Source: JAFEDN01 sp963795715 (lineage in GTDB: Bacteria > Pseudomonadota > Gammaproteobacteria > Coxiellales > Coxiellaceae). Taken from it: 64,000 bases of DNA. Below, piece by piece: positions 26,998 through 35,956 of the stretch (positions within the stretch are counted from its first letter, which is position 1; the number at the start of each line of letters is the position of its first letter). The stretch lies in assembly GCA_963795715.1 (NCBI GenBank), contig CAWCIY010000002.1, positions 310,001 to 374,000 on the forward strand. Direction: 5' to 3'. Below the pieces are notes generated by a model. That model had not been told where the DNA came from, ran no database searches, and saw only the letters and a list, made by a program, of their open reading frames with translations. Position numbers and translations under genes: made by a program.

Positions 26998-28341
26998 ATG
27001 AACAATATAAAAGCAAGCAAGAAAAATAAGATAAAACAGCTTTTAAGAAAAAAAGTTATCTATATCGCCCTTGCTGGTACATTAGGGTTAACCTTTTTTG
27101 TACCTTATATTATTAAAGTATCCAAAAAACCGGTCGCTCCGGTGATCAAAGTCCAGCCTGATCAAATTCTGAAACACTTAGTTGAGCAGATTCCAGAGCA
27201 ACCACCTGAAATTGTTACGATAGAAGCGGCTATAAAACCTATAAAGCCGCAGGTTAAAGCAGTCCCTATCTCGGAATTAAAAAACACTAGTCCTGTAATA
27301 ACTGTGTCACAATCGGTAACCAGTACTAAAGTTACTGATACTCCTAAAGAAACTGTTAATAAAGAAACTACTTCAAAACAAGAAATTAACCAGATAACCT
27401 CTATTAACACCCATAATGCGCCCAACAAACAGAAAACTCCTGTACAGGTGGAAGCACCTAAATCCAATAAAACGGTAGCACTTAAATCTAAGAAAGAAAC
27501 TGTTAATAAAGAAACTACTTCAAAACAAGAAACTAACCAGATAACCCCTATTAACACCCATAATGCGCCCAGCAAACAGAAAACTCCTGTACAGGTGGAA
27601 GCACCTAAATCCAATAAAACGGTAGCACTTAAATCTAAGGTAGAGTCTGCTAAAAGCAAAAATTTGAACGTTCCTAAAGTGCAAATTGTTAAGACTAAAA
27701 ATGCTAAAAAACATCATAAATCAACAGAGAAATTACCTGTTAAGAAACAACAATCTAGTGCGGTTTCTAAACCCAAGGATAAAATCTCTATTGTAGATAC
27801 AAAAATTGACAGAACTTTTATCCGCAAAATGGAAGGCTCTAATTTAAAGGGTTACGTGCCTTTACCTCAATCGACTCAAAGTGGTGTTACCATAGCCGAC
27901 GGGTTCGATTTAGGCCAAATGCGTATGGTGGAATTCAATAGATTACCCATCAATAGTGTATTAAAAGCTAAATTAAAGCCTTATGTAGGATTGAAGAGAT
28001 TCACCGCTAAAAACTTCTTAATGTATCATCCTCTGACGATTACTAGGGAGGAATTGAATGAATTAAACGTGGTGTCGGCTGACAAAGATTTACAACCTTT
28101 GATAAAGGCTTACCATCGTACTACCGGACGGTCTTTTTTAGAATTACCGTCTGCAGCACAAACTGTCATCTTTTCATATGCTTATCAATATGGGCCTTAT
28201 TTTATGTATACTTCAGGAGGCAGACAATTGTGGCATTATTTCACCACGGATAATTGGGTAAGAGCCAGTGACGTACTGCGCAGTCAAAGAATGTATGCTT
28301 CACGCCGCAGAGCAGAAGCCAACTTGCTCCATAAAATCTAG
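26998..28341 (+). CDS. Membrane-anchored pesticin-like lysozyme, paralogue 1
   Basis: 447 residues. A basic N terminus and one membrane helix (VIYIALAGTLGLTFFVPYII, about residues 18-38) anchor it, then a long Lys/Thr/Pro-rich periplasmic linker with a tandem 49-residue repeat, then a C-terminal domain from about 255. That domain matches the pesticin/T4-lysozyme-like muramidase pattern: FIRKMEGSNLKGYVP with the candidate acid Glu, SGVTIADGFDLGQM with Thr and Asp six apart as in the pesticin triad, and AAQTVIFSYAYQYGP. Probably cuts peptidoglycan glycan strands. The start has GGAGG 9 bases upstream. A paralogue follows directly. No immunity gene is seen, which suggests a cell-wall housekeeping or competition role. 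Confidence 0.8.
   Translation: MNNIKASKKNKIKQLLRKKVIYIALAGTLGLTFFVPYIIKVSKKPVAPVIKVQPDQILKHLVEQIPEQPPEIVTIEAAIKPIKPQVKAVPISELKNTSPVITVSQSVTSTKVTDTPKETVNKETTSKQEINQITSINTHNAPNKQKTPVQVEAPKSNKTVALKSKKETVNKETTSKQETNQITPINTHNAPSKQKTPVQVEAPKSNKTVALKSKVESAKSKNLNVPKVQIVKTKNAKKHHKSTEKLPVKKQQSSAVSKPKDKISIVDTKIDRTFIRKMEGSNLKGYVPLPQSTQSGVTIADGFDLGQMRMVEFNRLPINSVLKAKLKPYVGLKRFTAKNFLMYHPLTITREELNELNVVSADKDLQPLIKAYHRTTGRSFLELPSAAQTVIFSYAYQYGPYFMYTSGGRQLWHYFTTDNWVRASDVLRSQRMYASRRRAEANLLHKI
27346..27639 (+). repeat. Tandem duplication, 147-bp unit x2
   Basis: 27346-27492 and 27493-27639 are near-identical copies (starting AAAGAAACTGTTAATAAAGA), encoding 49 residues each in the linker of the pesticin-like protein. 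The unit is a multiple of three, so copy number changes keep the frame. Confidence 0.93.
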
Positions 28342-28352
28342 CAGCAGCGCCC

Positions 28353-28456
28353 TTCCCCCTTTGAAAAAGGGGGATTGAGGGGGATTTTTTGAACCAAAAG
28401 ACAAAAGCCTGGTCTAAAAATCCCCCCTCACCCACCCTTTTTCAAAGGGGGGAATC
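28353..28456. repeat. MITE-like palindromic repeat, family B (copy 2)
   Basis: 104 bp, nearly the same as the copy at 22578-22680: TTCCCCCTTTGAAAAAGGG at the left, CAAAGGGGGGAATCA at the right, with GGGGGATTTTTTGA and TAAAAATCCCCCCTCACCC inside. It lies 11 bases after the stop of the first pesticin-like gene. Confidence 0.88.
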
Positions 28457-28525
28457 AACTAACGACTAATCTATTGAAAATAAACGAGTTTTTTCAAAAT
28501 TTCTCTATTTTTAATATTATTTTAA

Positions 28526-28540
28526 TGTACAAAATGTACA
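28526..28540. promoter_or_regulatory. Operator-like double TGTACA site
   Basis: Two palindromic TGTACA hexamers separated by AAA, 48 bases before the second pesticin-like gene. A TGTGTACA also lies upstream of the first paralogue (about 26959-26967). A shared regulator site is possible but not established. Confidence 0.3.
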
Positions 28541-28588
28541 CTTAATATAAAGGGAAGCCATAAAAAGAATAAATTATGAGAGAAATTT

Positions 28589-29779
28589 ATGAAATTAGAA
28601 AGAACTCTTTATGATTTTAAAAAACACCTCATACATATTTTGGCTGCTGGAGCCATTGCTTTATCCTGGGGTACAGTGACCCATGTGAATGATTATCTTC
28701 ATGGCCATTTAACAGTAAGTCCTAGTAAGGCTAAAACTAAAAAATCCAGATCTAAAGTCTCAAAAGCTTCTACTCATGCGGCCAGTTATGAGATGACCAG
28801 TGCTCCACCCTTGCTTGAAATACAGGGCAGCAGTAGCATTGATAGGCCAGTATATGCTGAGGCAGCCGTTTTAATAGAGCCTGGACCTCCAATGGGGCCT
28901 GTTTCTGCTGAAGAACTGAATTCAATCAAGCCGATGCAAGTGGCGCCTGTGGCCCGTGCATCACCTACCTCTGTTAAAAAAGTTGTTAAACCAGAAATTG
29001 TTAAACCAGCGCCCAGTGTTAAAACCCAAACTGTGGGCTCAAGTTCCAGTTTAGTGACTGCGGTGGCAGCAAAAATTGGGATGGGTATCACTGCTAGTAC
29101 TACTACTAGTACTGCTAATACTACTAGTACTGCTAATACTACTAGTACTGCTAGTACTACTAGTACTACTAGTACTACTAGTACTACTAGTACTGCTAGT
29201 ACTGCTAGTAAAGATATTAGTATTACTCAAACTAAGATAGACCGTAAATTCATACGAGAAGTGGAAGGTTCTGCTCTAAAAGCATACGTACCCTTGCCTA
29301 AAAGCACCCAAAGCGGTGTTACTATTGGGGATGGTTTTGACATAGGACAAATGCGTAAGAATGAATTTGAAAAACTACCCTTAAGCCAATCCTTAAAAGC
29401 GAAACTAAGACCTTATGTGGGTCTCAGAAAAATGACTGCAGCTAATTTTTTAAAATCTCATCCTTTAACAATCTCCGAGGGTGAGCTACAAGAACTGAAT
29501 GTCATTTCAGCCAATAAAGACTTACAACCCTTAGTTAAGGCTTATCAAAAAGCGACTGGGAAATCTTTCCTGGATCTACCCGGAAATGTTCAAACCGCTA
29601 TGTTCTCTTTTGCTTATCAGTATGGACCGGGGTTTATGCATCTGAGTGGTGGACGTCAGTTGTGGCATTCATTTGTCACTCAAAATTGGCAAAAAGCCAG
29701 CACTATTTTGCGTCACTTTAATGATAAATATACTGGTAGACGCCACCAAGAAGCCAAATTATTAGAGCGCGGTCATTAA
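28589..29779 (+). CDS. Membrane-anchored pesticin-like lysozyme, paralogue 2
   Basis: 396 residues with the same plan as the gene before it: N-terminal membrane helix (HILAAGAIALSWGTVTHV), a Lys/Ser/Pro linker, a Thr/Ser low-complexity tract, and a C-terminal pesticin-like muramidase domain from about residue 205. The domain shows FIREVEGSALKAYVP, SGVTIGDGFDIGQM and NVQTAMFSFAYQYGPGFM, clearly homologous to paralogue 1. The catalytic Glu, Thr and Asp are kept. The two arose by tandem duplication, and their linkers have diverged completely. Confidence 0.8.
   Translation: MKLERTLYDFKKHLIHILAAGAIALSWGTVTHVNDYLHGHLTVSPSKAKTKKSRSKVSKASTHAASYEMTSAPPLLEIQGSSSIDRPVYAEAAVLIEPGPPMGPVSAEELNSIKPMQVAPVARASPTSVKKVVKPEIVKPAPSVKTQTVGSSSSLVTAVAAKIGMGITASTTTSTANTTSTANTTSTASTTSTTSTTSTTSTASTASKDISITQTKIDRKFIREVEGSALKAYVPLPKSTQSGVTIGDGFDIGQMRKNEFEKLPLSQSLKAKLRPYVGLRKMTAANFLKSHPLTISEGELQELNVISANKDLQPLVKAYQKATGKSFLDLPGNVQTAMFSFAYQYGPGFMHLSGGRQLWHSFVTQNWQKASTILRHFNDKYTGRRHQEAKLLERGH
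29091..29211 (+). repeat. In-frame microsatellite of ACTAGTACT/ACTGCTAGT units
   Basis: About 13 units of 9 bases built on ACTAGT, coding for a Thr-Ser-Thr/Ala tract between the anchor and the lysozyme domain. The unit length keeps the frame, so slippage changes only linker length. Confidence 0.92.
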
Positions 29780-29865
29780 CGGTCTTAATGCTCTCTTAAG
29801 GGTTCTTGGCTATAATATGTTTCATAACTCAGATTTTGAGTGAATTCCGATTAATTGGAAATATT

Positions 29866-30048
29866 ATGAGTAGAACGACCCTGATCATTACTGTAGTAGC
29901 CTGTCTAACATGGGGTCCTTTTGCTTTAGTCGATAAAACACAAGCGATGCCGAATAAATCAGTGGCTTCTGCAGTTTCTAGTGAGCCAAAGGCTGTCACA
30001 AGTGTTCAAGAAATTAGGCAAAAGTGGACGTTCCCATCTACTCTGTGA
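29866..30048 (+). CDS. Small secreted hypothetical protein or truncated third paralogue
   Basis: 60 residues from MSRTTLIITVVACLTWGPFALV, a signal-peptide-like N terminus followed by a short Ser/Val/Lys-rich piece. It resembles the beginning of the two preceding proteins in layout (anchor then polar linker) but has no lysozyme domain. The last 11 bases overlap the end of the RND gene on the other strand. A decayed third copy is possible. Confidence 0.4.
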   Translation: MSRTTLIITVVACLTWGPFALVDKTQAMPNKSVASAVSSEPKAVTSVQEIRQKWTFPSTL

Positions 30049-33000
30049 CAATTACAGTATGCTTACGAGCTAGAAAAGTATACATGGTGGGCACGACAAA
30101 AAGGGTGAACATAGTACCAATTAACATACCGGCAGCAATTACTAAACCAATATCAAAACGACTGACGGCCCCAGCTCCAGCCGCTACTAGCAAGGGCACC
30201 ACCCCTACTACCATTGCTGCTGTAGTCATGAGTATAGGTCGTAAGCGAATCGAGGCTGATTTTTCAATCGCTTCCCTGATACCTAACCCCTCTTCACGCT
30301 GTAATTGATTAGCAAACTCTACCATTAAAATACCATGCTTCGTGATTAGGCCAATCAAAGTAATCAAACCAATTTGAGTATAGATATTGATACTGGCAAA
30401 ACCCATATTAATGGGTATCAATGCGCCGCAAATAGATAAGGGCACACTGATTAAAATTATAAAAGGGTCTCTAAAACTTTCAAATTGCGCCGCCAAAACT
30501 AAAAAGATCACAATGATGGAAAATAAAAATGTGTAAATTAAAGCGGAACCCTCCTGAATATATTGTCTAGACATTCCAGAATAATCATAAGTGATAGATT
30601 GCGGCAATATTTTAGCAGCTTGATCTTGTAAAAATTTTAAACCTTCAGCGATGGTATGTCCTGGCATCATCATGCCGCTGAGCGTAGCTGAATTGAGTTG
30701 TTGAAAAGCGGTTAGTGCGTTGGGTTTAGTTTCTTCCTTAACAGTAATCAAAGTAGATAAAGGTACTAATCCAGAAGGTGTATTGATATAAAGTTGATTA
30801 AGAGATTCTGGATTGAAGCGGAATTGTTGTCCTAGCTGGGGAATGACATCATAACTTCGTCCTTCCATATTGAATTGGTTGATACTCTTGCCACCCAAAG
30901 CGATGGCTAAAGTATTGCCGATATTAGCCATACTGACACCCATTTGAGCTGCCTTATCCCGATTAATTTCTAAATGAATTTGTGGTTTATCATAGCTCAA
31001 GCTGCTATTGAGGATAATAAATAATCCACTTTTTTGTGCCGCTTGTTCCATTTGCACTGCGTAAGGATACAAAAATTCGAAGGGTTCAATGGTATTCAGA
31101 TTAAATTGTATTTGCAGCGGGCTTCCTCCTACCGGGAGAGAAGGCAAGGGATAAACAATGGAGCGTAAACCTGCAATACTACTTTTTAATTTTGGCTGTA
31201 ATTGAGTATTGAGTTCTCGTTGAGACTGACTACGTTGATCCCAAGGTTTCATAATCACACCTGACATAGCAGACCCAGGGAAATTAATCGTGAAATAGTC
31301 ACTGATACTGGGAAAGCCGCCATAAATTTGATTGATTTGATTGGTATAAGCTTGGGTATAATCGAGATTGGCATACTGAGGTGCACTCGCCATCACGAAC
31401 AATACCCCTTGGTCCTCTTCAGGAGCTAATTCCTGTTGTGAAGTAATATAGAGAAAAACACAACTCACTAAGATAATGATCGCAAAAATCACGGTGACAG
31501 GACGATAATTTAGGACGTTATGCAAACGAATTTGGTAAAAATTCTTTAACCTATCGAATGTGGTATCAATGTAGTGCACGATGCGGCTTTTGCCAATATC
31601 GACTGTCAGTAATTTTGAGCACATCATAGGAGATAAAGTCAAAGCAATAATACCGGAAATAATGACTGAACTGGCCAGTGTGAATGCAAATTCAGTAAAT
31701 AAAGCGCCCGTCATTCCACCCATTAAGCCAATCGGAGCATATACCGCTGCTAATGTAATTGTCATCGAGATAATGGGTACAGCAATTTCTCTGGCGCCAG
31801 TGATGGCTGCCTGAATTGGAGCAATCCCCGCTTCAATATGCCGGTAAATATTTTCCACGACTACAATCGCATCATCCACCACCATACCAATCGCCAAAAC
31901 CAAAGCCAACAAAGTTAACACATTAATGGAATAACCCAATATGAGCATGACTCCCAGCACACCAATGAGCGAAAGCGGAATGGTCACAATGGGTATAATC
32001 ACAGTGCGCAAAGAACCTAAAAATAAAAAGATGACCACAATAACAATAATCGAGGCCTCAATGATGGTGCGTAAGACCTCGTTTATCGAAGCTTTTATAT
32101 AAATCGTAGCATCGTAAACAACTTTGCTTTGCAAGGTCGGTGGATAACCCCTTTCAATACCGGGTAAAATTTTGCGGACATCACTGATAACCGTTAAGGG
32201 GTTGGCGACAGGGGTAGAGTTCACACCCACGAAAATAGAAGGCTTGCCATTGAAAATAACAGAGGTATCGTAATCAGCAGAACCCAATTCCACATCAGCC
32301 ACATCCTGCATGCGAATGACTTTTTCACGATAGGCTTTGATAATGATATTTTTAAAACCGCTTACATTTTCCAAACCTGTCGCAGCATCAATGGGCGTAG
32401 CTACATATTCTCCTTTGGTTTTACCCGCAGTCGATTGGAAGTTATTATTAGTCAGAGCCTGAGAAATATCGGTAGGGGTAATTCCTAAAGCCGCCATTCG
32501 AGTTGGGTCAAGCCAAATTCTCATGGCGAAAGTTTTGGCGCCTAATATTTCCGCTTGTGAAACGCCAGAAACCGTCTCTAATTGCGGGACTACCGCTCGA
32601 GAAATATAGTCGGTGATTTGCTCTGGGGTCATTTTATCGCTGCTAAAGCTGATATACATCAGGTCAGTGGATTGCCCGGTGTCTTTTCGGATTATCGGTT
32701 CTTTGGCGTTGCTGGGAAGATCACCTTTCACTTCCGCTACTTTACTCATCACGTCGGTAAAAGCCGCATTGGGATCGTAGTTTAATTTTATATATACCGA
32801 AACTACGCTGACATTGTCATTACTGCTGGAGGTCATATAGTCAATACCTTCAGCACTGGCAATCGATTTTTCTAACAGGGTAGTCACAAATCCTTTTATT
32901 ACATCCGCAGAAGCCCCAGGATAAACTGTAGTCACGGTAATAACCGTGTTTTCCATTTTAGGATATTCACGTACCTGTAAATCACTGAGCGCTCGGATAC

Positions 33001-33076
33001 CAAAAATAAAAATCAATAAACTGACTACCATAGCCAAGACAGGTCTACGAACAAAAATATCTGTAAATTTAACCAT
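30038..33076 (-). CDS. RND-family efflux pump, inner-membrane permease
   Basis: 1012 residues, the HAE1/AcrB-like size. N terminus MVKFTDIFVRRPVLAMVVSLLIFIFG, first periplasmic loop with YPKMENTVITVTTVYPGASA, TM4 proton-relay aspartates in GMVVDDAIVVVENIYRHIE, the second repeat starting at about residue 530 (YRPVTVIFAIIILVSCVF), and a C-terminal 12th helix (GTMFTLFVVPTMYTFLARKH). Exports drugs or metabolites with the adaptor encoded 4 bases upstream. An outer-membrane TolC-type channel is not in the window. Substrate range unknown. Confidence 0.96.
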   Translation of the reverse strand: MVKFTDIFVRRPVLAMVVSLLIFIFGIRALSDLQVREYPKMENTVITVTTVYPGASADVIKGFVTTLLEKSIASAEGIDYMTSSSNDNVSVVSVYIKLNYDPNAAFTDVMSKVAEVKGDLPSNAKEPIIRKDTGQSTDLMYISFSSDKMTPEQITDYISRAVVPQLETVSGVSQAEILGAKTFAMRIWLDPTRMAALGITPTDISQALTNNNFQSTAGKTKGEYVATPIDAATGLENVSGFKNIIIKAYREKVIRMQDVADVELGSADYDTSVIFNGKPSIFVGVNSTPVANPLTVISDVRKILPGIERGYPPTLQSKVVYDATIYIKASINEVLRTIIEASIIVIVVIFLFLGSLRTVIIPIVTIPLSLIGVLGVMLILGYSINVLTLLALVLAIGMVVDDAIVVVENIYRHIEAGIAPIQAAITGAREIAVPIISMTITLAAVYAPIGLMGGMTGALFTEFAFTLASSVIISGIIALTLSPMMCSKLLTVDIGKSRIVHYIDTTFDRLKNFYQIRLHNVLNYRPVTVIFAIIILVSCVFLYITSQQELAPEEDQGVLFVMASAPQYANLDYTQAYTNQINQIYGGFPSISDYFTINFPGSAMSGVIMKPWDQRSQSQRELNTQLQPKLKSSIAGLRSIVYPLPSLPVGGSPLQIQFNLNTIEPFEFLYPYAVQMEQAAQKSGLFIILNSSLSYDKPQIHLEINRDKAAQMGVSMANIGNTLAIALGGKSINQFNMEGRSYDVIPQLGQQFRFNPESLNQLYINTPSGLVPLSTLITVKEETKPNALTAFQQLNSATLSGMMMPGHTIAEGLKFLQDQAAKILPQSITYDYSGMSRQYIQEGSALIYTFLFSIIVIFLVLAAQFESFRDPFIILISVPLSICGALIPINMGFASINIYTQIGLITLIGLITKHGILMVEFANQLQREEGLGIREAIEKSASIRLRPILMTTAAMVVGVVPLLVAAGAGAVSRFDIGLVIAAGMLIGTMFTLFVVPTMYTFLARKHTVIVTE

Positions 33077-33080
33077 ACGG

Positions 33081-34181
33081 CTACTCGTTTAGCTTGACAC
33101 TGTTACTGATATTAACCGGCATACCCGATTGCAGCTTTAATTGTCCGGAAGTAACTACTTCATCTCCTGCTTGCAATCCGTTCAAAATTGCAACCTGACT
33201 GTCTTTGCGTTCTCCCACGGTCACAAAACGCTGCTCAACATGATGAGTCACTTTACCTTGTTTATCTTTGTCGTTAATAACCACATAGACTGAATCACCA
33301 TGCAAGCTATAGGAAATGGCGGTTTGCGGCACGGTCACCACCGCTTGTTGTGTCGGTAAAAGTACTTTAACCTCTGCAAACATACCTGGGTACAAATGGG
33401 TTTGCGGGTTAGGTATTAAACCGCGAACACTCAGGGTATGAGTATTGGGATCTGATCGCGCATTTAAAGCGAACACTTTGCCATCAAAAACATCTTTGGG
33501 ATAAGCTTGAACAGTGATTTGCACCGGTTGGTTCCGGTAAAGAAATTTAAATTGCTGCTCCGGTAAGGCAAAATCTACATACAGCGGATCCATTTGTTGC
33601 AGCGGCACCAACGGTTGTCCCGGACTAATGTATTGACCTACACTCACTTGTCCTATTCCCAAGCGGCCATTAAATGGCGCTTTAATTTTTTTGAATGCAA
33701 TGGAAAGGTCTGCAGAAGCAACTGCTGCTTGGGCCTGTTTTAATTGAGTAGTGGATTGATCTAATTCACTTTGTGCGATTACTTTTTGTTGCGCTAATTT
33801 TTTCTTCCGGTTGTAATCTGCCTGAATAAAATTAAGTTGTGCTTGCTGAGTTTTTAAGGTTTGTTGATCAATTGCATCATTTAATTGGATGAGCACATCC
33901 CCTTTTTTTACATCTTGTCCAGATTGAAAATAGACACCCACAACTTGTCCGGGAACTTGTGAATTGACATCCGTTCCCTGTACCGCAGATAAATTGCCAA
34001 CTGCAGACAATGTCGGTGTCCAATTTTGAAGTTGAGCGGTAGAAGTTGAAATGGTCACAGGCTGGGAAAGCATCTGTTTAATGTATTTTCCCATAAAAAT
34101 ATTTCGTACTGCATGGAAACCAAAAACCAATCCAAAGACGATTGCCAAGGCCACGATAACGATGATTATGCGTTTTGCCAT
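33081..34181 (-). CDS. RND efflux periplasmic adaptor (HlyD/AcrA type)
   Basis: Membrane-fusion protein of the adjacent RND pump. The start at 34181 gives MAKRIIIVIVALAIVFGLVFGF, an anchor helix; the open frame further up runs through the tRNA-Arg gene and is not coding. 366 residues: lipoyl half-motifs (VNSQVPGQVVGVYFQSGQDVKKG and FKKIKAPFNGRLGIGQVSVG) flank a coiled-coil hairpin (QTLKTQQAQLNFIQADYNRKK, QLKQAQAAVASADLS), followed by beta-barrel and membrane-proximal domains. It precedes the permease gene by 4 bases in one operon. Confidence 0.95.
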   Translation of the reverse strand: MAKRIIIVIVALAIVFGLVFGFHAVRNIFMGKYIKQMLSQPVTISTSTAQLQNWTPTLSAVGNLSAVQGTDVNSQVPGQVVGVYFQSGQDVKKGDVLIQLNDAIDQQTLKTQQAQLNFIQADYNRKKKLAQQKVIAQSELDQSTTQLKQAQAAVASADLSIAFKKIKAPFNGRLGIGQVSVGQYISPGQPLVPLQQMDPLYVDFALPEQQFKFLYRNQPVQITVQAYPKDVFDGKVFALNARSDPNTHTLSVRGLIPNPQTHLYPGMFAEVKVLLPTQQAVVTVPQTAISYSLHGDSVYVVINDKDKQGKVTHHVEQRFVTVGERKDSQVAILNGLQAGDEVVTSGQLKLQSGMPVNISNSVKLNE

Positions 34182-34247
34182 GTTTTTACCCTGTTGCTGC
34201 GAAAGTAGCGTTATGATAGCAGTTTGGATTACAATTTGCACTAGTCC

Positions 34248-34321
34248 GCCCCGGTGGCACAGATGGATAGCGCGGTCCCCTCCTAAGGGACAGGTCAGAG
34301 GTTCAAATCCTCTCCGGGGCA
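34248..34321 (+). tRNA. tRNA-Arg (CCT)
   Basis: Acceptor GCCCCGG / CCGGGGC, discriminator A. The anticodon arm GTCCC-CTCCTAA-GGGAC gives CCT. T-arm CAGAGGTTCAAATCCTCTC. CCA is not encoded. It is divergent from the efflux operon and followed at once by a family A repeat. Confidence 0.96.
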
Positions 34322-34339
34322 CATTTCTCGCGAAGCGTG

Positions 34340-34440
34340 AAATGCTCTGGTTTATATCCTCGCATTGGCAAAGCCAATGGCTCGGAATGAAGGGGGAGAA
34401 TCGCGATTCTCCCCCTTGCGATCCCCCATCGCGGGATGGT
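34340..34440. repeat. Dispersed palindromic repeat, family A (reference copy)
   Basis: Hairpin CATTGGCAAAGCCAATG, then GGCTCGGAATG, then the perfect 28-bp palindrome AAGGGGGAGAATCG / CGATTCTCCCCCTT (34390-34417), then GCGATCCCCCATCGCGGGATG. Same module order as the copies at 12.9 and 16.2 kb. It lies between tRNA-Arg and fumC. Confidence 0.88.
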
Positions 34441-34488
34441 GGTGGAAATCACTAATTTTAATTGATTAAAAAAATCAAGAGGTAACAA

Positions 34489-35892
34489 ATGGTTTCTAAA
34501 AATAACGCTACTAGAATAGAAACAGACAGCATGGGTAAGGTTGAAGTGCCGGCAGACCAGTACGGCGGGGCACAAACGATTAGATCACTACACAATTTTG
34601 CGATTGGTAGAGAAAAAATGCCTCCAGAGTTGATTAGAGCATTTGGAATTTTAAAAAAAGCAGCCGTAATGACTAACCACGAGCTAGGCAAATTATCCGC
34701 AGAAAAAGCCCGGTTAATTATGCAATCTGCAGATGAAGTCATTCGTGGCGAATTGAATGAACATTTTCCCCTTAAAATTTGGCAAACCGGTAGTGGCACT
34801 CAAACAAACATGAATGTCAACGAGGTCATCAGTAACCGGGCCATTGAAATAACCGGTGGTGAAATGGGTAGTAAAAAACCCATCCATCCCAACGACGATG
34901 TCAATATGTCGCAATCTTCTAATGATACCTTCCCTACCGCCATGAATATTGCTACGGCGGAAATGCTCATCAACCAATTAATTCCTGCTGTCAGCAGCCT
35001 ACGAGATGCACTTCAAGCCAAACAAGAAGAATTTAAAGACATTATCAAAATAGGGCGCACACATTTACAAGACGCTGTGCCGTTGACGCTAGGACAAGAA
35101 TTTTCCGGTTATGTGGCGCAACTTAACTTCAGTTTAGAAATTCTTAAACAAATTCTGCCTTATGTTTATCGCTTAGCGATTGGCGGTACGGCTGTGGGCA
35201 CCGGTCTAAATACTCACCCGGATTTTGCCGAGAAAACCGCTGGGCATATTGCTGAATTAACTGGTTTACCCTTTGTCTCAGCTGCCAATAAGTTCGCAGC
35301 TTTGGCTGCCCACGATGAGTCCGTTCTAACCAGCGGCGCTCTGAAAACCTTAGCCAGCGCACTGATGAAAATAGCCAACGATATTCGTTGGTTGGCATCG
35401 GGTCCACGCTGTGGTCTCGGTGAATTGATTCTGCCTGAAAATGAACCTGGGTCTTCTATTATGCCGGGTAAAGTCAATCCAACACAATCTGAAGCGATGA
35501 CGATGGTGTGCGTGCAAGTTTTTGGCAATGATACTACGATTACTATGGCTGGCTCACAAGGTAATTTTGAATTAAATGTTTTTAAGCCGGTCATTATTTA
35601 CAATTTAATTCAATCTATTTATTTACTGAGTGACGCCTGCCGCTCTTTTACAGAACATTGTGTCAATGGCATTCAAGTCAATCGCGAGAGAATCAATGAC
35701 TACTTAAATCATTCTTTAATGTTGGTCACTGCGTTAAATCCGGTAATTGGTTACGATAAGGCAGCCGCCATTGCTAAAAAAGCATATAAAGAAGGAACTA
35801 GTTTGCGTGAGGCCGCCATCCAATTGGGTTATTTAAGCGGTGAAGAGTTTGACGCCGTTGTTAAACCAGAAAAGATGTTGGGTAACTCGTAA
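34489..35892 (+). CDS. fumC: Class II fumarate hydratase
   Basis: TCA-cycle enzyme interconverting fumarate and malate, iron-independent. 467 residues, full length. Landmarks: KVEVPADQYGGAQTIRSLHNF, the substrate loop TGSGTQTNMNVNEV, HPNDDVNMSQSSNDTFPTAM, IGRTHLQDAVPLTLGQEFSG with the catalytic His, GGTAVGTGLNTH, and the superfamily signature GSSIMPGKVNPTQSEA with the catalytic Ser. The start has AGAGGT at good distance. Monocistronic. Confidence 0.98.
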   Translation: MVSKNNATRIETDSMGKVEVPADQYGGAQTIRSLHNFAIGREKMPPELIRAFGILKKAAVMTNHELGKLSAEKARLIMQSADEVIRGELNEHFPLKIWQTGSGTQTNMNVNEVISNRAIEITGGEMGSKKPIHPNDDVNMSQSSNDTFPTAMNIATAEMLINQLIPAVSSLRDALQAKQEEFKDIIKIGRTHLQDAVPLTLGQEFSGYVAQLNFSLEILKQILPYVYRLAIGGTAVGTGLNTHPDFAEKTAGHIAELTGLPFVSAANKFAALAAHDESVLTSGALKTLASALMKIANDIRWLASGPRCGLGELILPENEPGSSIMPGKVNPTQSEAMTMVCVQVFGNDTTITMAGSQGNFELNVFKPVIIYNLIQSIYLLSDACRSFTEHCVNGIQVNRERINDYLNHSLMLVTALNPVIGYDKAAAIAKKAYKEGTSLREAAIQLGYLSGEEFDAVVKPEKMLGNS

Positions 35893-35908
35893 CTATTTGA
35901 TCGTAGAC

Positions 35909-35934
35909 TTCCCCCTTTGCAAAAGGGGGAATCT
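35909..35934. repeat. Short family B derivative hairpin
   Basis: TTCCCCCTTTGCAAAAGGGGGAATC equals the two outer ends of the family B unit joined together, as if the middle was lost. It lies 17 bases after fumC and may serve as its terminator. Confidence 0.7.
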
Positions 35935-35956
35935 CTTACCGCGCTTCACAAAGATT

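Noticed and set aside
27346..27639. CRISPR or mobile duplication
   Set aside because: Only two 147-bp copies, both coding in one protein linker.
27162..27659. 165-codon minus-strand frame
   Set aside because: Antisense to the repeat linker of the pesticin-like gene; it repeats only because the coding strand does.
29091..29211. CRISPR-like regular repeats
   Set aside because: The units are 9 bases, in frame and without spacers; it is a coding microsatellite.
34182..34322. Longer N terminus for the efflux adaptor
   Set aside because: It would translate through the tRNA-Arg gene; the anchor helix begins at 34181.
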